A stretch of DNA of 64,000 nt from NCBI GenBank assembly GCA_900318955.1, contig ONMJ01000005.1:1-64000 (forward strand), written 5' to 3'. The translations under genes were made by a program, and so were the position numbers. Below the pieces are notes generated by a model that was given only the letters and a program-made list of their open reading frames with translations, ran no database searches and was not told the DNA's origin. Shown here one piece after another: positions 1 through 8,722 of the stretch. This stretch comes from an uncultured Bacteroidales bacterium (GTDB taxonomy: Bacteria > Bacteroidota > Bacteroidia > Bacteroidales > UBA932). Within the stretch, counting starts at the first letter, position 1. Every line of letters begins with the position of its first letter.

Positions 1-65
1 GAATCAAAGCAAAACTAAACGGAATGAGTCCGGTGCAATACCGAACTCAAAACAATAAATCTTAG
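1..65 (+). CDS. IS3-family transposase OrfB, C-terminal fragment at window edge
   Basis: Reading from base 3, the frame encodes IKAKLNGMSPVQYRTQNNKS followed by TAG at 63-65. The KLNGMSPVQYR pattern is the typical extreme C-terminus of the rve-type integrase (OrfB) of IS3-family elements. Only about 20 residues lie inside the window, so the catalytic DDE residues cannot be checked. The inverted-repeat-like end 34 bp downstream supports an intact right end rather than a random match. Whether the rest of the element is intact is unknown. Confidence 0.75.
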   Translation, partial: IKAKLNGMSPVQYRTQNNKS

Positions 66-99
66 TTATTAACCCGTCCAACAAAAGGGGCGCACTTCA
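66..99 (+). mobile_element. Right terminal end of an IS3-family insertion sequence
   Basis: Directly after the transposase stop is a segment that, read on the minus strand, begins TGAAGTGCGCCCCTTTTG. This has the shape of an IS3-family terminal inverted repeat, ending in CA on the plus strand at 98-99. The left end is outside the window, so the inverted repeat and target duplication cannot be confirmed. The next bases (100 onward) are taken as flanking chromosome. Confidence 0.6.
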
Positions 100-400
100 A
101 CGGTGAACAACTTGGGGGCGTGGAGACGTGTTTCCGCCCCCGAAATCATCATCTCCCGGACATCACGGAATAATAACGACCTGCCGTACCACGAAACACC
201 ACTTTGCTGGCACAGGACTAAGAATACTGACCACTTGCACCTGCCCAGCACCTTATTGCACATCAGCGATATATGACTTTTTCCCTAGGGACATGTGGGT
301 AGGGAAAATACTGGAAGCAATTGAGTATTAGCTCTTTGGTGAGCAGGCCTCGGCAGTAGATCCACATAAAGTGGTAGGGGTGGAGAGGCAAATGGGTGAA
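100..400. other. Intergenic stretch between IS end and tRNA-Ser terminator
   Basis: No credible gene is seen here; the short open frames lack recognisable domains. It contains two inverted repeats. One is GGGGGCG at 114-120 with CGCCCCC at about 136-142. The other is a perfect 9-bp pair, TTTTCCCTA at 279-287 and TAGGGAAAA at 300-308, around a 12-nt spacer. These could be structured RNA or remnants of the insertion region. No function is assigned. Confidence 0.4.
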
Positions 401-436
401 AAAAAAGACGGCGAACAATGATTGTCGCCGTCTTTT
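401..436 (-). terminator. Intrinsic terminator of tRNA-Ser
   Basis: A GACGGCGA/TCGCCGTC stem (407-414 with 425-432) is flanked by A6 on the left and T4 on the right, so it can terminate on either strand. It sits immediately 3' of the minus-strand tRNA-Ser. Confidence 0.8.
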
Positions 437-437
437 G

Positions 438-524
438 CGGAAGGGACGAGATTCGAACTCGTGGTACGGTTACCCGTACGGCAGTTTAGCAAACTGCTGG
501 TTTCAGCCACTCACCCACCCTTCC
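438..524 (-). tRNA. tRNA-Ser (anticodon GCU)
   Basis: The minus strand folds as a class II tRNA of 87 nt. The acceptor GGAAGGG (518-524) pairs with CCCTTCC (439-445), and the discriminator is G at 438. The anticodon arm CAGTTTGCTAAACTG has GCU in the loop, which reads AGC/AGU serine codons. A long variable arm (TACGGGTAACCGTA region) and the GTTCGAATC T-loop are visible. The CCA end is not encoded. Its promoter is at 579-608 and its terminator at 401-436. Confidence 0.95.
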
Positions 525-578
525 GGAAGTTTCGTCTGAAACACACCGCGAAAAATAAAAACAAACTTTCGCGGACTG

Positions 579-608
579 CAAAGATACAAAAATTTATTGT
601 CTCCACAA
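579..608 (-). promoter_or_regulatory. Bacteroidota-type promoter for tRNA-Ser
   Basis: On the minus strand, TTG (606-608) is followed after 19 bp by TATCTTTG (579-586), a near-perfect match to the Bacteroidota -33/-7 consensus. It overlaps a divergent plus-strand promoter (597-625), so the two probably compete. Confidence 0.75.
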
Positions 609-625
609 TTTTTTTTGTATGTTTG
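597..625 (+). promoter_or_regulatory. Promoter for the DUF5009 gene
   Basis: TTG (597-599) is followed after 18 bp by TATGTTTG (618-625). Transcription would start near 632, which places the longer possible start codon at 597 upstream of the RNA and supports ATG at 657. Confidence 0.55.
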
Positions 626-656
626 TACTAATAATCACAAAACGAATAACCCTATA

Positions 657-1757
657 ATGAAAAATAGACTCGACTCTATCGACGCCCTCAGAGGATTTGA
701 CATGCTCTTTATAATGGGGCTTTCTCCTCTTATCGTAGCTATATGCGCTTTATTCCCCGGAGGGGAGGACTTCTGGATTGCAAAACAGATGAATCATGTT
801 GCTTGGAACGGGCTTGCCCATCATGACACTATTTTCCCTCTCTTCCTTTTTATTTCAGGAATGACTTTCCCCTTCTCCCTCTCTAAAAAGAAAGCAAACG
901 GAGTAGAAAAAGGGAAAATATGGCTCGACGTATGGCGGAGGGCACTAGTGCTCGTATTGCTGGGACTCGTCTATGGCGGGCTGTTCAATCTGGATTTTGC
1001 AAATCTCCGCTTCCCGAGCGTTCTCGGAAGGATTGGTCTCGCATGGCTTGGTGCGGCAATTATATGGATGACGGTCAAAAAAACCGGATGGAGAATAGGG
1101 ATAGCCGGAGCTCTTCTTATCGGTTACTGGGTGCTGCACCTTTTCGTGGCTCCGGACGCTCCTGCAGGGACTGACCCATGCACAAAAGAAGGCAGTCTTG
1201 CCTGCTATATCGACAGGGTGATTATGCCGAACCATCTTCTCTCGAAGGGAGTGTATGACCCCGAAGGTCTTGTCAGCACCATCCCGGCGATAGTAACTGC
1301 TATGCTTGGAATGTTCACCGGCAGCTTTGTAAAGAAAAAGGAGTATTCGGGGGGACAGAAGACCATTTGGATGTTTATTGCTGCAGCCGTACTCCTCGGG
1401 CTTGGACTCCTCTGGAACACCGTTTTCCCTATTAACAAGAAGCTTTGGACAAGCAGTTTCGTTCTAGTCGTAGGTGCCTATTCGGTAGCGATGTTCGCCC
1501 TGTTTTATTTTATAATGGATGTCCTTGGATGGAAAAAGTGGGCAAAACCGCTAAAAGTCGTCGGTCTCAATTCCATCACCATATACATGGCCCAGAGAAT
1601 CATCAGCTTCGGAGGCATCAATAATTTCTTTTTCAAAGGCCTAGCTTCTCTTTTCCCCGAACCGGTAGGAAAGGTTATCCTTGCCACCACCTATATGCTC
1701 GTATGCTGGCTATTCCTCTATTTCCTTTATAAGAAGAAAATCTTCCTCAAAGTCTAA
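657..1757 (+). CDS. DUF5009 / HGSNAT-like multi-pass membrane protein
   Basis: This 366-residue integral membrane protein starts MKNRLDSIDALRGFD, the signature N-terminus of the DUF5009/heparan-alpha-glucosaminide N-acetyltransferase-like family. An HH pair lies in the loop at about residue 54 (GLAHHDTIFP), and about ten hydrophobic segments can be seen. Family members are thought to move acetyl groups across the membrane or to act as sugar transporters; which applies here is unknown. It lies 8 bp upstream of the ECF sigma gene, so it may share a transcript with the PUL. ATG 657 is chosen over 597 because the promoter -7 box lies at 618-625 and residue 2 onward matches the family start. Confidence 0.8.
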   Translation: MKNRLDSIDALRGFDMLFIMGLSPLIVAICALFPGGEDFWIAKQMNHVAWNGLAHHDTIFPLFLFISGMTFPFSLSKKKANGVEKGKIWLDVWRRALVLVLLGLVYGGLFNLDFANLRFPSVLGRIGLAWLGAAIIWMTVKKTGWRIGIAGALLIGYWVLHLFVAPDAPAGTDPCTKEGSLACYIDRVIMPNHLLSKGVYDPEGLVSTIPAIVTAMLGMFTGSFVKKKEYSGGQKTIWMFIAAAVLLGLGLLWNTVFPINKKLWTSSFVLVVGAYSVAMFALFYFIMDVLGWKKWAKPLKVVGLNSITIYMAQRIISFGGINNFFFKGLASLFPEPVGKVILATTYMLVCWLFLYFLYKKKIFLKV

Positions 1758-1765
1758 AGAAGTCT

Positions 1766-2323
1766 ATGCTTGGTAAAAAGGGTAATATCTCTGATGAAGG
1801 TCTGCTTGTCGGTATCAAAAATGATAGCGAGAAGGCCTTCAAAGCCCTTTTCGACAGGTATTATCCGATGGTGCTTACATTCTGCAGGCGCGTTATCGGA
1901 CGGGGCGAGGAAGCCTCTGACGCAGCGCTTGAGGTCTTTGTCAAAATATGGACAGAACGTCAACGCCTCTACTGCAAAGAGGGCTCTCTGAAACCGGTTA
2001 TCTATACTGTTTCTAAAAACACCGTTATCGACATTCTGAGAAAGAGAAAGCTCTCTTCCACAAACGATTCCATCAGCGAATCCATAGCTTCCGCCGAACC
2101 GACGCCCGAAGAAAATCTCTCCGCAAAAGACCTTCAAGCGATTATCTCCGCCGAACTCGAAAAAATCCCTGAGACAAGACGGAAGATATTCAAAATGAGT
2201 AGGTTAGAGGGGCTGTCCAACAAAGAGATTGCCGATGAGGAAAACATAGCACAGAATACTGTGAAAAAGCATATCCATCTGGCGATAACAGACCTGAAAA
2301 AATCAGATAATCTAAAAAATTGA
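1766..2323 (+). CDS. ECF-type RNA polymerase sigma factor
   Basis: The 185-residue protein has sigma region 2 at about residues 20-90 (ALFDRYYPMVLTFCRRV, then VKIWTERQ) and region 4 at about 125-180, with the helix-turn-helix GLSNKEIADEENIAQNTVKK. In Bacteroidota, ECF sigma factors of this size paired with FecR and an STN-domain SusC form a trans-envelope signalling chain: the loaded transporter releases the sigma factor, which activates the adjacent PUL. The gene order here (sigma, FecR, SusC, SusD) fits exactly. A terminator-like hairpin follows its stop codon directly. Confidence 0.93.
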   Translation: MLGKKGNISDEGLLVGIKNDSEKAFKALFDRYYPMVLTFCRRVIGRGEEASDAALEVFVKIWTERQRLYCKEGSLKPVIYTVSKNTVIDILRKRKLSSTNDSISESIASAEPTPEENLSAKDLQAIISAELEKIPETRRKIFKMSRLEGLSNKEIADEENIAQNTVKKHIHLAITDLKKSDNLKN

Positions 2324-2354
2324 ATCTCCGGTTACTCCCACCGGGGATTTTTTT
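2323..2354 (+). terminator. Hairpin with T-run between sigma and anti-sigma genes
   Basis: AATCTCCGG (2323-2331) pairs with CCGGGGATT (2341-2349) around a 9-nt loop, followed by T7 at 2348-2354. It has the form of an intrinsic terminator and begins on the last base of the sigma factor stop codon. It may lower anti-sigma expression relative to sigma, or separate two transcripts. Confidence 0.7.
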
Positions 2355-2362
2355 CGTTGTTA

Positions 2363-2387
2363 TATGTAGATAGGATTAATCTACATA
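2363..2387 (+). promoter_or_regulatory. Perfect inverted repeat just upstream of fecR start
   Basis: TATGTAGAT (2363-2371) and ATCTACATA (2379-2387) are perfect 9-bp arms with a 7-nt spacer, ending 3 nt before the ATG of the anti-sigma gene. It could be a dyad operator for a regulator, or an RNA hairpin that hides the start codon. Confidence 0.5.
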
Positions 2388-2390
2388 ATA

Positions 2391-3311
2391 ATGAACAACG
2401 ACAAAGATTATAGCAAACTCCCCGAATCCTTTGAAGATATTTTCGGAAAGGTCGACTCTGATATCAGCGATGAAACAATAGAAAACGCTTATCTGCGCCT
2501 TCAAAGCCGTATCCACGGGAAGAAGCGCAGGAGCCTGCCTCTTCTTTGGGCCGGAGGCGTCGCCGCGTCGATTCTTCTTATTGCAGCAGGAGCATTCGGC
2601 TTTTCTGTCTTAAACGACGAAAAGCCTGTAGAGACGGTGTGGAATGAGATCCATGTACCGGTGGGCCAGATGGAAAGCCTCACTCTGGAAGACGGCACTA
2701 TTCTTCATATAAATGCCTGCTCAAGAGTTACTTACCCCGATAGATTCACTTCCGGGGAGAGGAAGATCTTTGTAGACGGCGAGGTATATGCAGAAGTCAC
2801 CAGCAATCCTTCCCGACCCTTTGTTATCGAATCCGACAACATTTCAGTAAGAGTTTTCGGCACCAAATTCGATTTCAAATCTTACCCGGATTCTCGAAAG
2901 GTAGAGCTTGTCCTTGTTGAAGGCAAGGTCAGACTTGAAGTAAAAGGAGAAGGTGAATCCGCTCACTCGGTCGACATGTCCCCTGGGATGATTGCCAGCT
3001 ACGACAGGGAAAGCGGGCAGGTAGAGCTGAAAGATGTAGACCTCTTGACCTGCAAACCATTCAACGAGCGGAACGGACACCACTTCTATAATATCCCTCT
3101 TCAGGATATAGTTTCAGAATTGGAACGCACCTTCGGCTGCCGTATTATCATTACTGACAGTAAAGCTGCCGATGCCAAATATTTTGCAGTATTCTCGAAC
3201 GGAGAAGGTCCGGAAGAAATACTGAGGGCTCTCGGGAACGGCTCGTTCGGAAGCCCTGTCAAACTTCTTGTAAGAAGCAAAGGAGACACAATCTACGTAT
3301 CTAGCAAATAA
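2391..3311 (+). CDS. FecR-family anti-sigma factor
   Basis: This 306-residue protein has a short cytoplasmic N-terminus (about 1-45), one membrane helix (about 50-72, WAGGVAASILLIAAGAFGF), a periplasmic FecR domain (about 85-185, with GEVYAEVTSNPSRPFVIES) and a C-terminal DUF4974-like domain (about 225-300, IPLQDIVSELERTFGCRI). Family members hold the cognate ECF sigma factor at the inner membrane and receive the signal from the STN domain of the SusC transporter, encoded 18 bp downstream. DUF4974 and the N-terminal part of SusC resemble each other, which suits a periplasmic docking partner. Expression may be modulated by the two hairpins in the 67-bp gap upstream. Confidence 0.92.
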   Translation: MNNDKDYSKLPESFEDIFGKVDSDISDETIENAYLRLQSRIHGKKRRSLPLLWAGGVAASILLIAAGAFGFSVLNDEKPVETVWNEIHVPVGQMESLTLEDGTILHINACSRVTYPDRFTSGERKIFVDGEVYAEVTSNPSRPFVIESDNISVRVFGTKFDFKSYPDSRKVELVLVEGKVRLEVKGEGESAHSVDMSPGMIASYDRESGQVELKDVDLLTCKPFNERNGHHFYNIPLQDIVSELERTFGCRIIITDSKAADAKYFAVFSNGEGPEEILRALGNGSFGSPVKLLVRSKGDTIYVSSK

Positions 3312-3329
3312 TCCAAAATAATTTAACTA

Positions 3330-6300
3330 ATGACCAAGATGCTATTAAGAAAACTCTTTCTCTCTACGGTCATCGTTATGACCGTAGCAGCGGGGGTATC
3401 TGCACAGAATGTGACCCTTCACAGGAACAACATTTCCGTGCAGGACGCCATCACCCTCCTCAACGAGGCTTCGGGCTATTCCATCATAGTCAATGCGAAT
3501 GACATTGATTATGGTGCGAAAGTGAGCATTAATGCCGATAATGCCCCGGTCGAGGATGTTTTGAGACAGATCTTCAAAGGACAGGAGATCGAGTCCAGAC
3601 TAAGCGGGAACAAAATCTATGTTTCCAAGAAAGCTCCTCAGCAGACAACCGCTTCCGCTCCGGGAGCAGTCAGAGGTTTTGTCCGTGACATTAACGGAGA
3701 GCCACTCGCAGGAGCCGGAATCGTTGTCAAAGGCACCAAGAAAGGCGTTGTTGCCGATCTTGACGGAAGATTCTCAATCAATGTACCAGCCGGAACAACT
3801 CTGGAAGTCTCCTATCTCGGATATGTTACCCAGAGCGTCTCCGCCAAGACCGGAAGAGACCTTGTCGTCGTACTTCAGAGCGACATGAATTTCCTCGATG
3901 AGCTGGTGGTCGTCGGATATGGAACCCAGCGTAAGAGAAACGTCGTCGGAGCCGTTGAAAATGTAGGCGGCGAAATCCTTGAAAATAAATCCGGAAGTTT
4001 CATGACCAGATCCCTCCAGGGACAGATTCCGGGTCTCAACCTCTCTTTCCGCGACGGAAAGCCTACAACTTCCGCCTCGCTTCAGATCCGAGGAACGACA
4101 CAGTCTATCGGAGCCGGAGGAACCGCTCTTGTGATAATAGACGGTGTTGAAGGCGATCTGACCACGATTAACCCTGAAGACATCGAGAGCATCTCTGTCT
4201 TGAAAGATGCATCTTCTGCGGCAGTCTATGGCGCCCGCGGAGCCTTCGGTGTCATCCTGCTCACCACCAAGAAAGCAACCGAAGGAAAGGTCTCTGTCGA
4301 CTACAACGGCAGTTTCCAGATCTACCAGGAAACGGTTAGGCCTACCTATGTTACCGACAGCAAGACCTGGTATGAGAACACCATGATCGCTTACGACGGC
4401 GCTCAGCACAGGACTCCTCCTCAACTGGGAAGCCTCTTTCCGTGGAGCCAGGAGTGGGAGGACGAATTCTATCGGAGGATAAACGATCCCGACAACAGTT
4501 ATCTCCCCTGGGACATCGGTCCAGACGGTCGCTACCGCTATTATGGAAGGAATAATGACTGGTACAATGCTTACTACAAGAAAGCAACCGGTGGACAGCA
4601 GCATGTAATCAGGGTTTCCGGAGGAAGCAAGAGAGTCAACTTCGTCGCTTCCGGACGTTACTATGAGCAGGATGGTATTCTCCGCATAGGAGACCAGGAC
4701 TTCCGCCAGTGGAATGTGCGTGCAAAAGGCACAGTCCATGTAACCGACTGGCTCACCATCGAGAATAACACCGATTTTGTCAGCAGGCGCTATCATCAGC
4801 CAAGAAGTATGCCGCGCTCGAATGTCGAGCTCAACGGCTTCCCTATCGCAGAGATTTATAACTACGACGGATCCTTCACGGCAAACGCCCTTTACTCAGG
4901 ATGGATTTTCATTGAGCAGGATCGCGCTTATAGGGAGAACCACAAGTTTGATATGAAGAACTCCACTGTCGTCAAGGCAGATATCATCAAGGACGTCCTC
5001 ACCCTTCGCGCGGATTACTCATATCTTTTCAACAACTCTCAGCAGAGTGATGTTCTCATTCCCGTTACCTATTATCAAGGACCCGAAATTCCAGTAGTCT
5101 ACAAGACTGGCGAAGGTCTTTCCGTTATCGAGAACCACACCCATTACCATAGTGCTAACGCCAATCTCACTTTCTCCCCGAAACTCGGTGGAGGACACGA
5201 TCTGACACTTCTCGGAGGATGGAATCTCGAGCACAAAAAGGCCCGCAACACCAGGATGAGTCGCGACAGTTTCCTCCTCGACGACATGGTCAACTTCTCT
5301 GTAATGGACGGCATCAATTATACTCTCTCGGACAACGGAAGTTACGATTGGGGATTCATTGGATACTACTATAGAGGAAGCTACAACTACAAAGGGAAAT
5401 ACCTCGCTGAAGTAAGCGGCCGTTATGACGGATCTTCCAAGTTCCCCGCTTCTCAAAGATGGGGATTCTTCCCTTCTGCATCTTTCGGATGGAGAATGTC
5501 GGATGAGCCTTTCATGAAATGGAGCCGCAATTGGCTGAATAATTTCAAGTGGCGCTTCTCAATAGGAAAGGCCGGCAACGGTAATGTTTCTCCTTATCAG
5601 TATATGGAGCTCATATCTATCAGCCGCACCGGAGCTATCCTCGATGGCAACCGCCAGGCTAGTGCCGGCGCCGGAAATATTATTCCGGACGGAATTACCT
5701 GGGAAACAACATCGACAATAGATTTAGGCGTTGATATCAACCTGTTCAAAAACCGCCTCGCTATTGTAGGAGACATTTTTGAAAAGAATACTACCGACAT
5801 GTATGTCGTCGGAGCGGAAATTCCTGCCGCCGTCGGATATTCGGCGCCGAAGGGAAACAATGCAGACATGCGCACCCGGGGCTGGGAACTCTCTCTCGCG
5901 TGGAACGACTCGTTCCAACTGGCCGGCAAGTCCTTCAATTACAATGCTCGTTTCGCCCTCTGGGACAGCCGTTCATTCATCACCCGCTATACCAGCAAGA
6001 CTAATTATGTGCCGCTCATTTATGCAAACAGCTACTATGAGGGTATGGAGATCGGAGAATTCTGGGGATACCATGTCGACGGACTCTTCGCATCTGACGA
6101 AGAAGCCCAGGACTGGGGTCTTACCGCTCAAAGCATCTCCTTCTGGTCCGGCGAAAACATGAGCTGGCAGGCCGGAGACATCAAGTTTGCGGACATCGGT
6201 GGCGGCAAAGATGAAAACGGGAACGACATCCCTGATGGTGTCGTCAACTATGGAAGCCGTACTCTCGAAAACCATGGTGACCTCTATAAAATAGGTAATA

Positions 6301-6878
6301 CCTCTCCGAGATACCACTATGGAATCAATCTTGGGGCTTCTTGGAACGGGTTCGATGCTAGTATCTTCTTCCAAGGCATCGGGAAACGCGACTGGTATCC
6401 CGCCGGTTCATCAGGCCTGTTCTGGGGCCAGTACGACTATCCTTGGGGCTACTGCCTCCCATGGCAGAACGAGGACAGATGGACTCCAGAAAGACAGGAA
6501 GCCGATCCCGACTATTATCTGAAAGCCTATTGGCCGAGACTCAGGGGATACCTCGGTATTTCCAGCAGAGGAACTGTCCGAGCCGTCAATGACAGATATA
6601 TCCAGAATGCCCGATATCTGCGCCTTAAAAATGTTTCTTTCGGCTACACATTACCTAAGACTCTCACACGTAAAGTCGGGCTGGAGAAGGTTAAATTCTA
6701 TGTTTCGGGAGAGAACCTATACTTCTGGTCGCCTCTAAAGAAATATGCAAAGAACTTCGATCCGGAGATGCTGGAAGCGGGTGATTCCGTAGTAGGCACC
6801 ACCAGAGGAAGCCAGGGTGACGGATACGGTTATCCTATGACTAAGAGTTACACTTTCGGTATCAACCTAACATTCTGA
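3330..6878 (+). CDS. SusC/RagA-family TonB-dependent transporter with STN domain
   Basis: The protein has 1182 residues. After a signal peptide (about 1-26, ending VSAQ) comes an STN domain (about 28-92, VQDAITLLNEASGYSIIV), then a carboxypeptidase-regulatory-like domain (about 112-190, GFVRDINGEPLAGAGIVVKG). The SusC motif DELVVVGYGTQRKR, a plug and a long beta barrel ending in the aromatic NLTF follow. The STN domain adds about 80 residues over ordinary SusC proteins and marks it as the sensor for the FecR/ECF pair upstream. It would import an oligosaccharide with the SusD encoded 7 bp downstream, powered by TonB. An alternative start is the ATG three codons later (MLLRK). The substrate cannot be read from the sequence. 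Confidence 0.95.
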   Translation: MTKMLLRKLFLSTVIVMTVAAGVSAQNVTLHRNNISVQDAITLLNEASGYSIIVNANDIDYGAKVSINADNAPVEDVLRQIFKGQEIESRLSGNKIYVSKKAPQQTTASAPGAVRGFVRDINGEPLAGAGIVVKGTKKGVVADLDGRFSINVPAGTTLEVSYLGYVTQSVSAKTGRDLVVVLQSDMNFLDELVVVGYGTQRKRNVVGAVENVGGEILENKSGSFMTRSLQGQIPGLNLSFRDGKPTTSASLQIRGTTQSIGAGGTALVIIDGVEGDLTTINPEDIESISVLKDASSAAVYGARGAFGVILLTTKKATEGKVSVDYNGSFQIYQETVRPTYVTDSKTWYENTMIAYDGAQHRTPPQLGSLFPWSQEWEDEFYRRINDPDNSYLPWDIGPDGRYRYYGRNNDWYNAYYKKATGGQQHVIRVSGGSKRVNFVASGRYYEQDGILRIGDQDFRQWNVRAKGTVHVTDWLTIENNTDFVSRRYHQPRSMPRSNVELNGFPIAEIYNYDGSFTANALYSGWIFIEQDRAYRENHKFDMKNSTVVKADIIKDVLTLRADYSYLFNNSQQSDVLIPVTYYQGPEIPVVYKTGEGLSVIENHTHYHSANANLTFSPKLGGGHDLTLLGGWNLEHKKARNTRMSRDSFLLDDMVNFSVMDGINYTLSDNGSYDWGFIGYYYRGSYNYKGKYLAEVSGRYDGSSKFPASQRWGFFPSASFGWRMSDEPFMKWSRNWLNNFKWRFSIGKAGNGNVSPYQYMELISISRTGAILDGNRQASAGAGNIIPDGITWETTSTIDLGVDINLFKNRLAIVGDIFEKNTTDMYVVGAEIPAAVGYSAPKGNNADMRTRGWELSLAWNDSFQLAGKSFNYNARFALWDSRSFITRYTSKTNYVPLIYANSYYEGMEIGEFWGYHVDGLFASDEEAQDWGLTAQSISFWSGENMSWQAGDIKFADIGGGKDENGNDIPDGVVNYGSRTLENHGDLYKIGNTSPRYHYGINLGASWNGFDASIFFQGIGKRDWYPAGSSGLFWGQYDYPWGYCLPWQNEDRWTPERQEADPDYYLKAYWPRLRGYLGISSRGTVRAVNDRYIQNARYLRLKNVSFGYTLPKTLTRKVGLEKVKFYVSGENLYFWSPLKKYAKNFDPEMLEAGDSVVGTTRGSQGDGYGYPMTKSYTFGINLTF

Positions 6879-6885
6879 TAAGATT

Positions 6886-8709
6886 ATGAAAAAGACAATA
6901 ATATATATTTCAATGGCACTGGCTCTCGGGGCAGCCGTTTCCTGCGAAGATTTCTTCAATGAGGAACCTGTCTACGCACCTTCTGCCGATAACTTTTTCA
7001 CAAGCGAAAACGCTCTGAAAGTTTACGCCAACCAGCTTATCGATGCCTGCAGCGTACCCGCAGCAACAATCACCCAATCCGGCCTTGTCACTGATTTGAC
7101 TATCACCCATCAAGGCGAAGGTTACCTGAAGATTGGAGGATATTCCGCCAGGCAGGCTACCAACTGGGCCGTAGGAAACTGGTCCGACCTGTATAAGATC
7201 AATTATTTCATCGATCATATCAAAGATGCCAGAAAGACGGTAAGCGAATCCGTCTGCAACCACTATGAAGGTGTAGGCCGCATGTGGAGAGCATGGTTCT
7301 ATTGGGACAAGGTCAAGATGTTCGGAGATGTTCCTTTCTATGAGCACGTCGTCCAGCCTAATGACACTACCCTTATGTACAAGGGACGAGACTCCCGCGA
7401 ATATGTGATGGGAAAGGTCTTGGAAGATCTCAATTATGCAGTTGCCAATTGCTCTATATCCAGCAGCTACGTCAATAACGGCTATGTCAATCGCTATGTA
7501 GCCCTTGCCCTTAAGGCCCGCATCTGCCTTTTCGAAGGAACATGGCTCAAGTATCACGGATACAGCGGATGGGAAAAGTGGCTTCAGGAGTGCATCTCAG
7601 CATCTGAGGCTATTATGAACTCGGGAAAATATTCCCTTCTGAACACAGGTAATCCGGAAACCGACTATAGCTCCGTATTTAAGAGTGAGGACACTCAGTA
7701 TACTGAAGTTATCTTTTCCAACGCCTTCAGTGCCGAATTCCAGCGCTACCATGGCGCAACCCAGTACTGGTGGCCGGGAAACGCAGGATCCCGCACCTCC
7801 GCTTCTCGCGCGTTCATATATATGTTCCTAAACAGGGACGGTTCCCGTTTCACTGACAAAGAGGAATACTGGAAGACCCAATTCAAGGATGAATTCATTG
7901 GAAGGGACTACCGTCTCAAGCAAATAATAGTGAATCCGGACTACTCCAAGAAACTCACCAATGGAACGACCACAAAAGACTGGAGCAAGCTTCTCCCGAA
8001 CCTCAACACCCAGCTCACATGGTATAGAATCCACAAATGGAGCATGGACGATGAGAAACTAGAGACCACCTCTCTCAGCACCAATGACCTTCCTATTTTC
8101 AGATATGGCGAAGTCCTTCTCGACTATGCAGAGGCAAAAGCGGAGCTCTCACAGATGGGAGACGCCGAATGGAGTAAATCCATTGCCCTCCTTCGCCAGA
8201 GAGCCGGGGTCAACCCCGCTCCTCCCCAGGACGCTGATCCATATCTTGTCAGCTACTATGGCTCAGAGGTGACTGACAAATGGATTCTCGAAATCCGTAG
8301 GGAAAGGGCCATTGAGCTTTTTGTTGAGAACACCTCCCGCTGGGACGACCTTATGAGGTGGAAAAAGGCAGATCTTCTCAACTACGATACAAATGACAGT
8401 TACGCCTCTTCGAGACTATTCAAGATGTATGAAGGCATCTATATTCCGGAAGTTGGAAAGCCCTTCGATATGAATGGTGACGGAGCAAACGACCTTTGCA
8501 TCTATTCCGATAAAAAGCCCACAGAGGTAAAGGGTGTGACCTATGTCAAGATTGACGGTACCGGAGAGCAGCGAATCAATAGCCGCGGCTGCGTAGAATT
8601 TGGTATGCAAAGCGTCTGGCTGGACTATAAGTATCTCCACCCTGTTCCTAAAACAGCTATTGATATCAATAAAAACCTTCTCCCCCAGAATCCCGGTTGG
8701 GACGATTAA
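6886..8709 (+). CDS. RagB/SusD-family surface glycan-binding lipoprotein
   Basis: The 607-residue protein carries a lipobox (GAAVSC, Cys20) followed by EDFFNEEP, the typical SusD N-terminus. The TPR-like SusD fold is visible through DDLMRWKKADLLNY, GEVLLDYAEAKAEL and RRERAIELFVE. It closes over the SusC barrel at the cell surface and captures ligand. It starts 7 bp after the susC stop, so it is almost certainly co-transcribed. The C-terminus (DINKNLLPQNPGW) is the usual ending of the family. Confidence 0.95.
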   Translation: MKKTIIYISMALALGAAVSCEDFFNEEPVYAPSADNFFTSENALKVYANQLIDACSVPAATITQSGLVTDLTITHQGEGYLKIGGYSARQATNWAVGNWSDLYKINYFIDHIKDARKTVSESVCNHYEGVGRMWRAWFYWDKVKMFGDVPFYEHVVQPNDTTLMYKGRDSREYVMGKVLEDLNYAVANCSISSSYVNNGYVNRYVALALKARICLFEGTWLKYHGYSGWEKWLQECISASEAIMNSGKYSLLNTGNPETDYSSVFKSEDTQYTEVIFSNAFSAEFQRYHGATQYWWPGNAGSRTSASRAFIYMFLNRDGSRFTDKEEYWKTQFKDEFIGRDYRLKQIIVNPDYSKKLTNGTTTKDWSKLLPNLNTQLTWYRIHKWSMDDEKLETTSLSTNDLPIFRYGEVLLDYAEAKAELSQMGDAEWSKSIALLRQRAGVNPAPPQDADPYLVSYYGSEVTDKWILEIRRERAIELFVENTSRWDDLMRWKKADLLNYDTNDSYASSRLFKMYEGIYIPEVGKPFDMNGDGANDLCIYSDKKPTEVKGVTYVKIDGTGEQRINSRGCVEFGMQSVWLDYKYLHPVPKTAIDINKNLLPQNPGWDD

Positions 8710-8722
8710 AATATAATAGATT

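Noticed and set aside
597..656. An extended start for the DUF5009 protein (20 extra residues)
   Set aside because: The promoter -7 box lies inside it at 618-625, and the added residues do not match the family.
3774..4796. A 340-codon minus-strand open frame inside susC
   Set aside because: It is antisense to a clear SusC gene with domain matches, has no homology pattern, and is explained by codon bias on the opposite strand.
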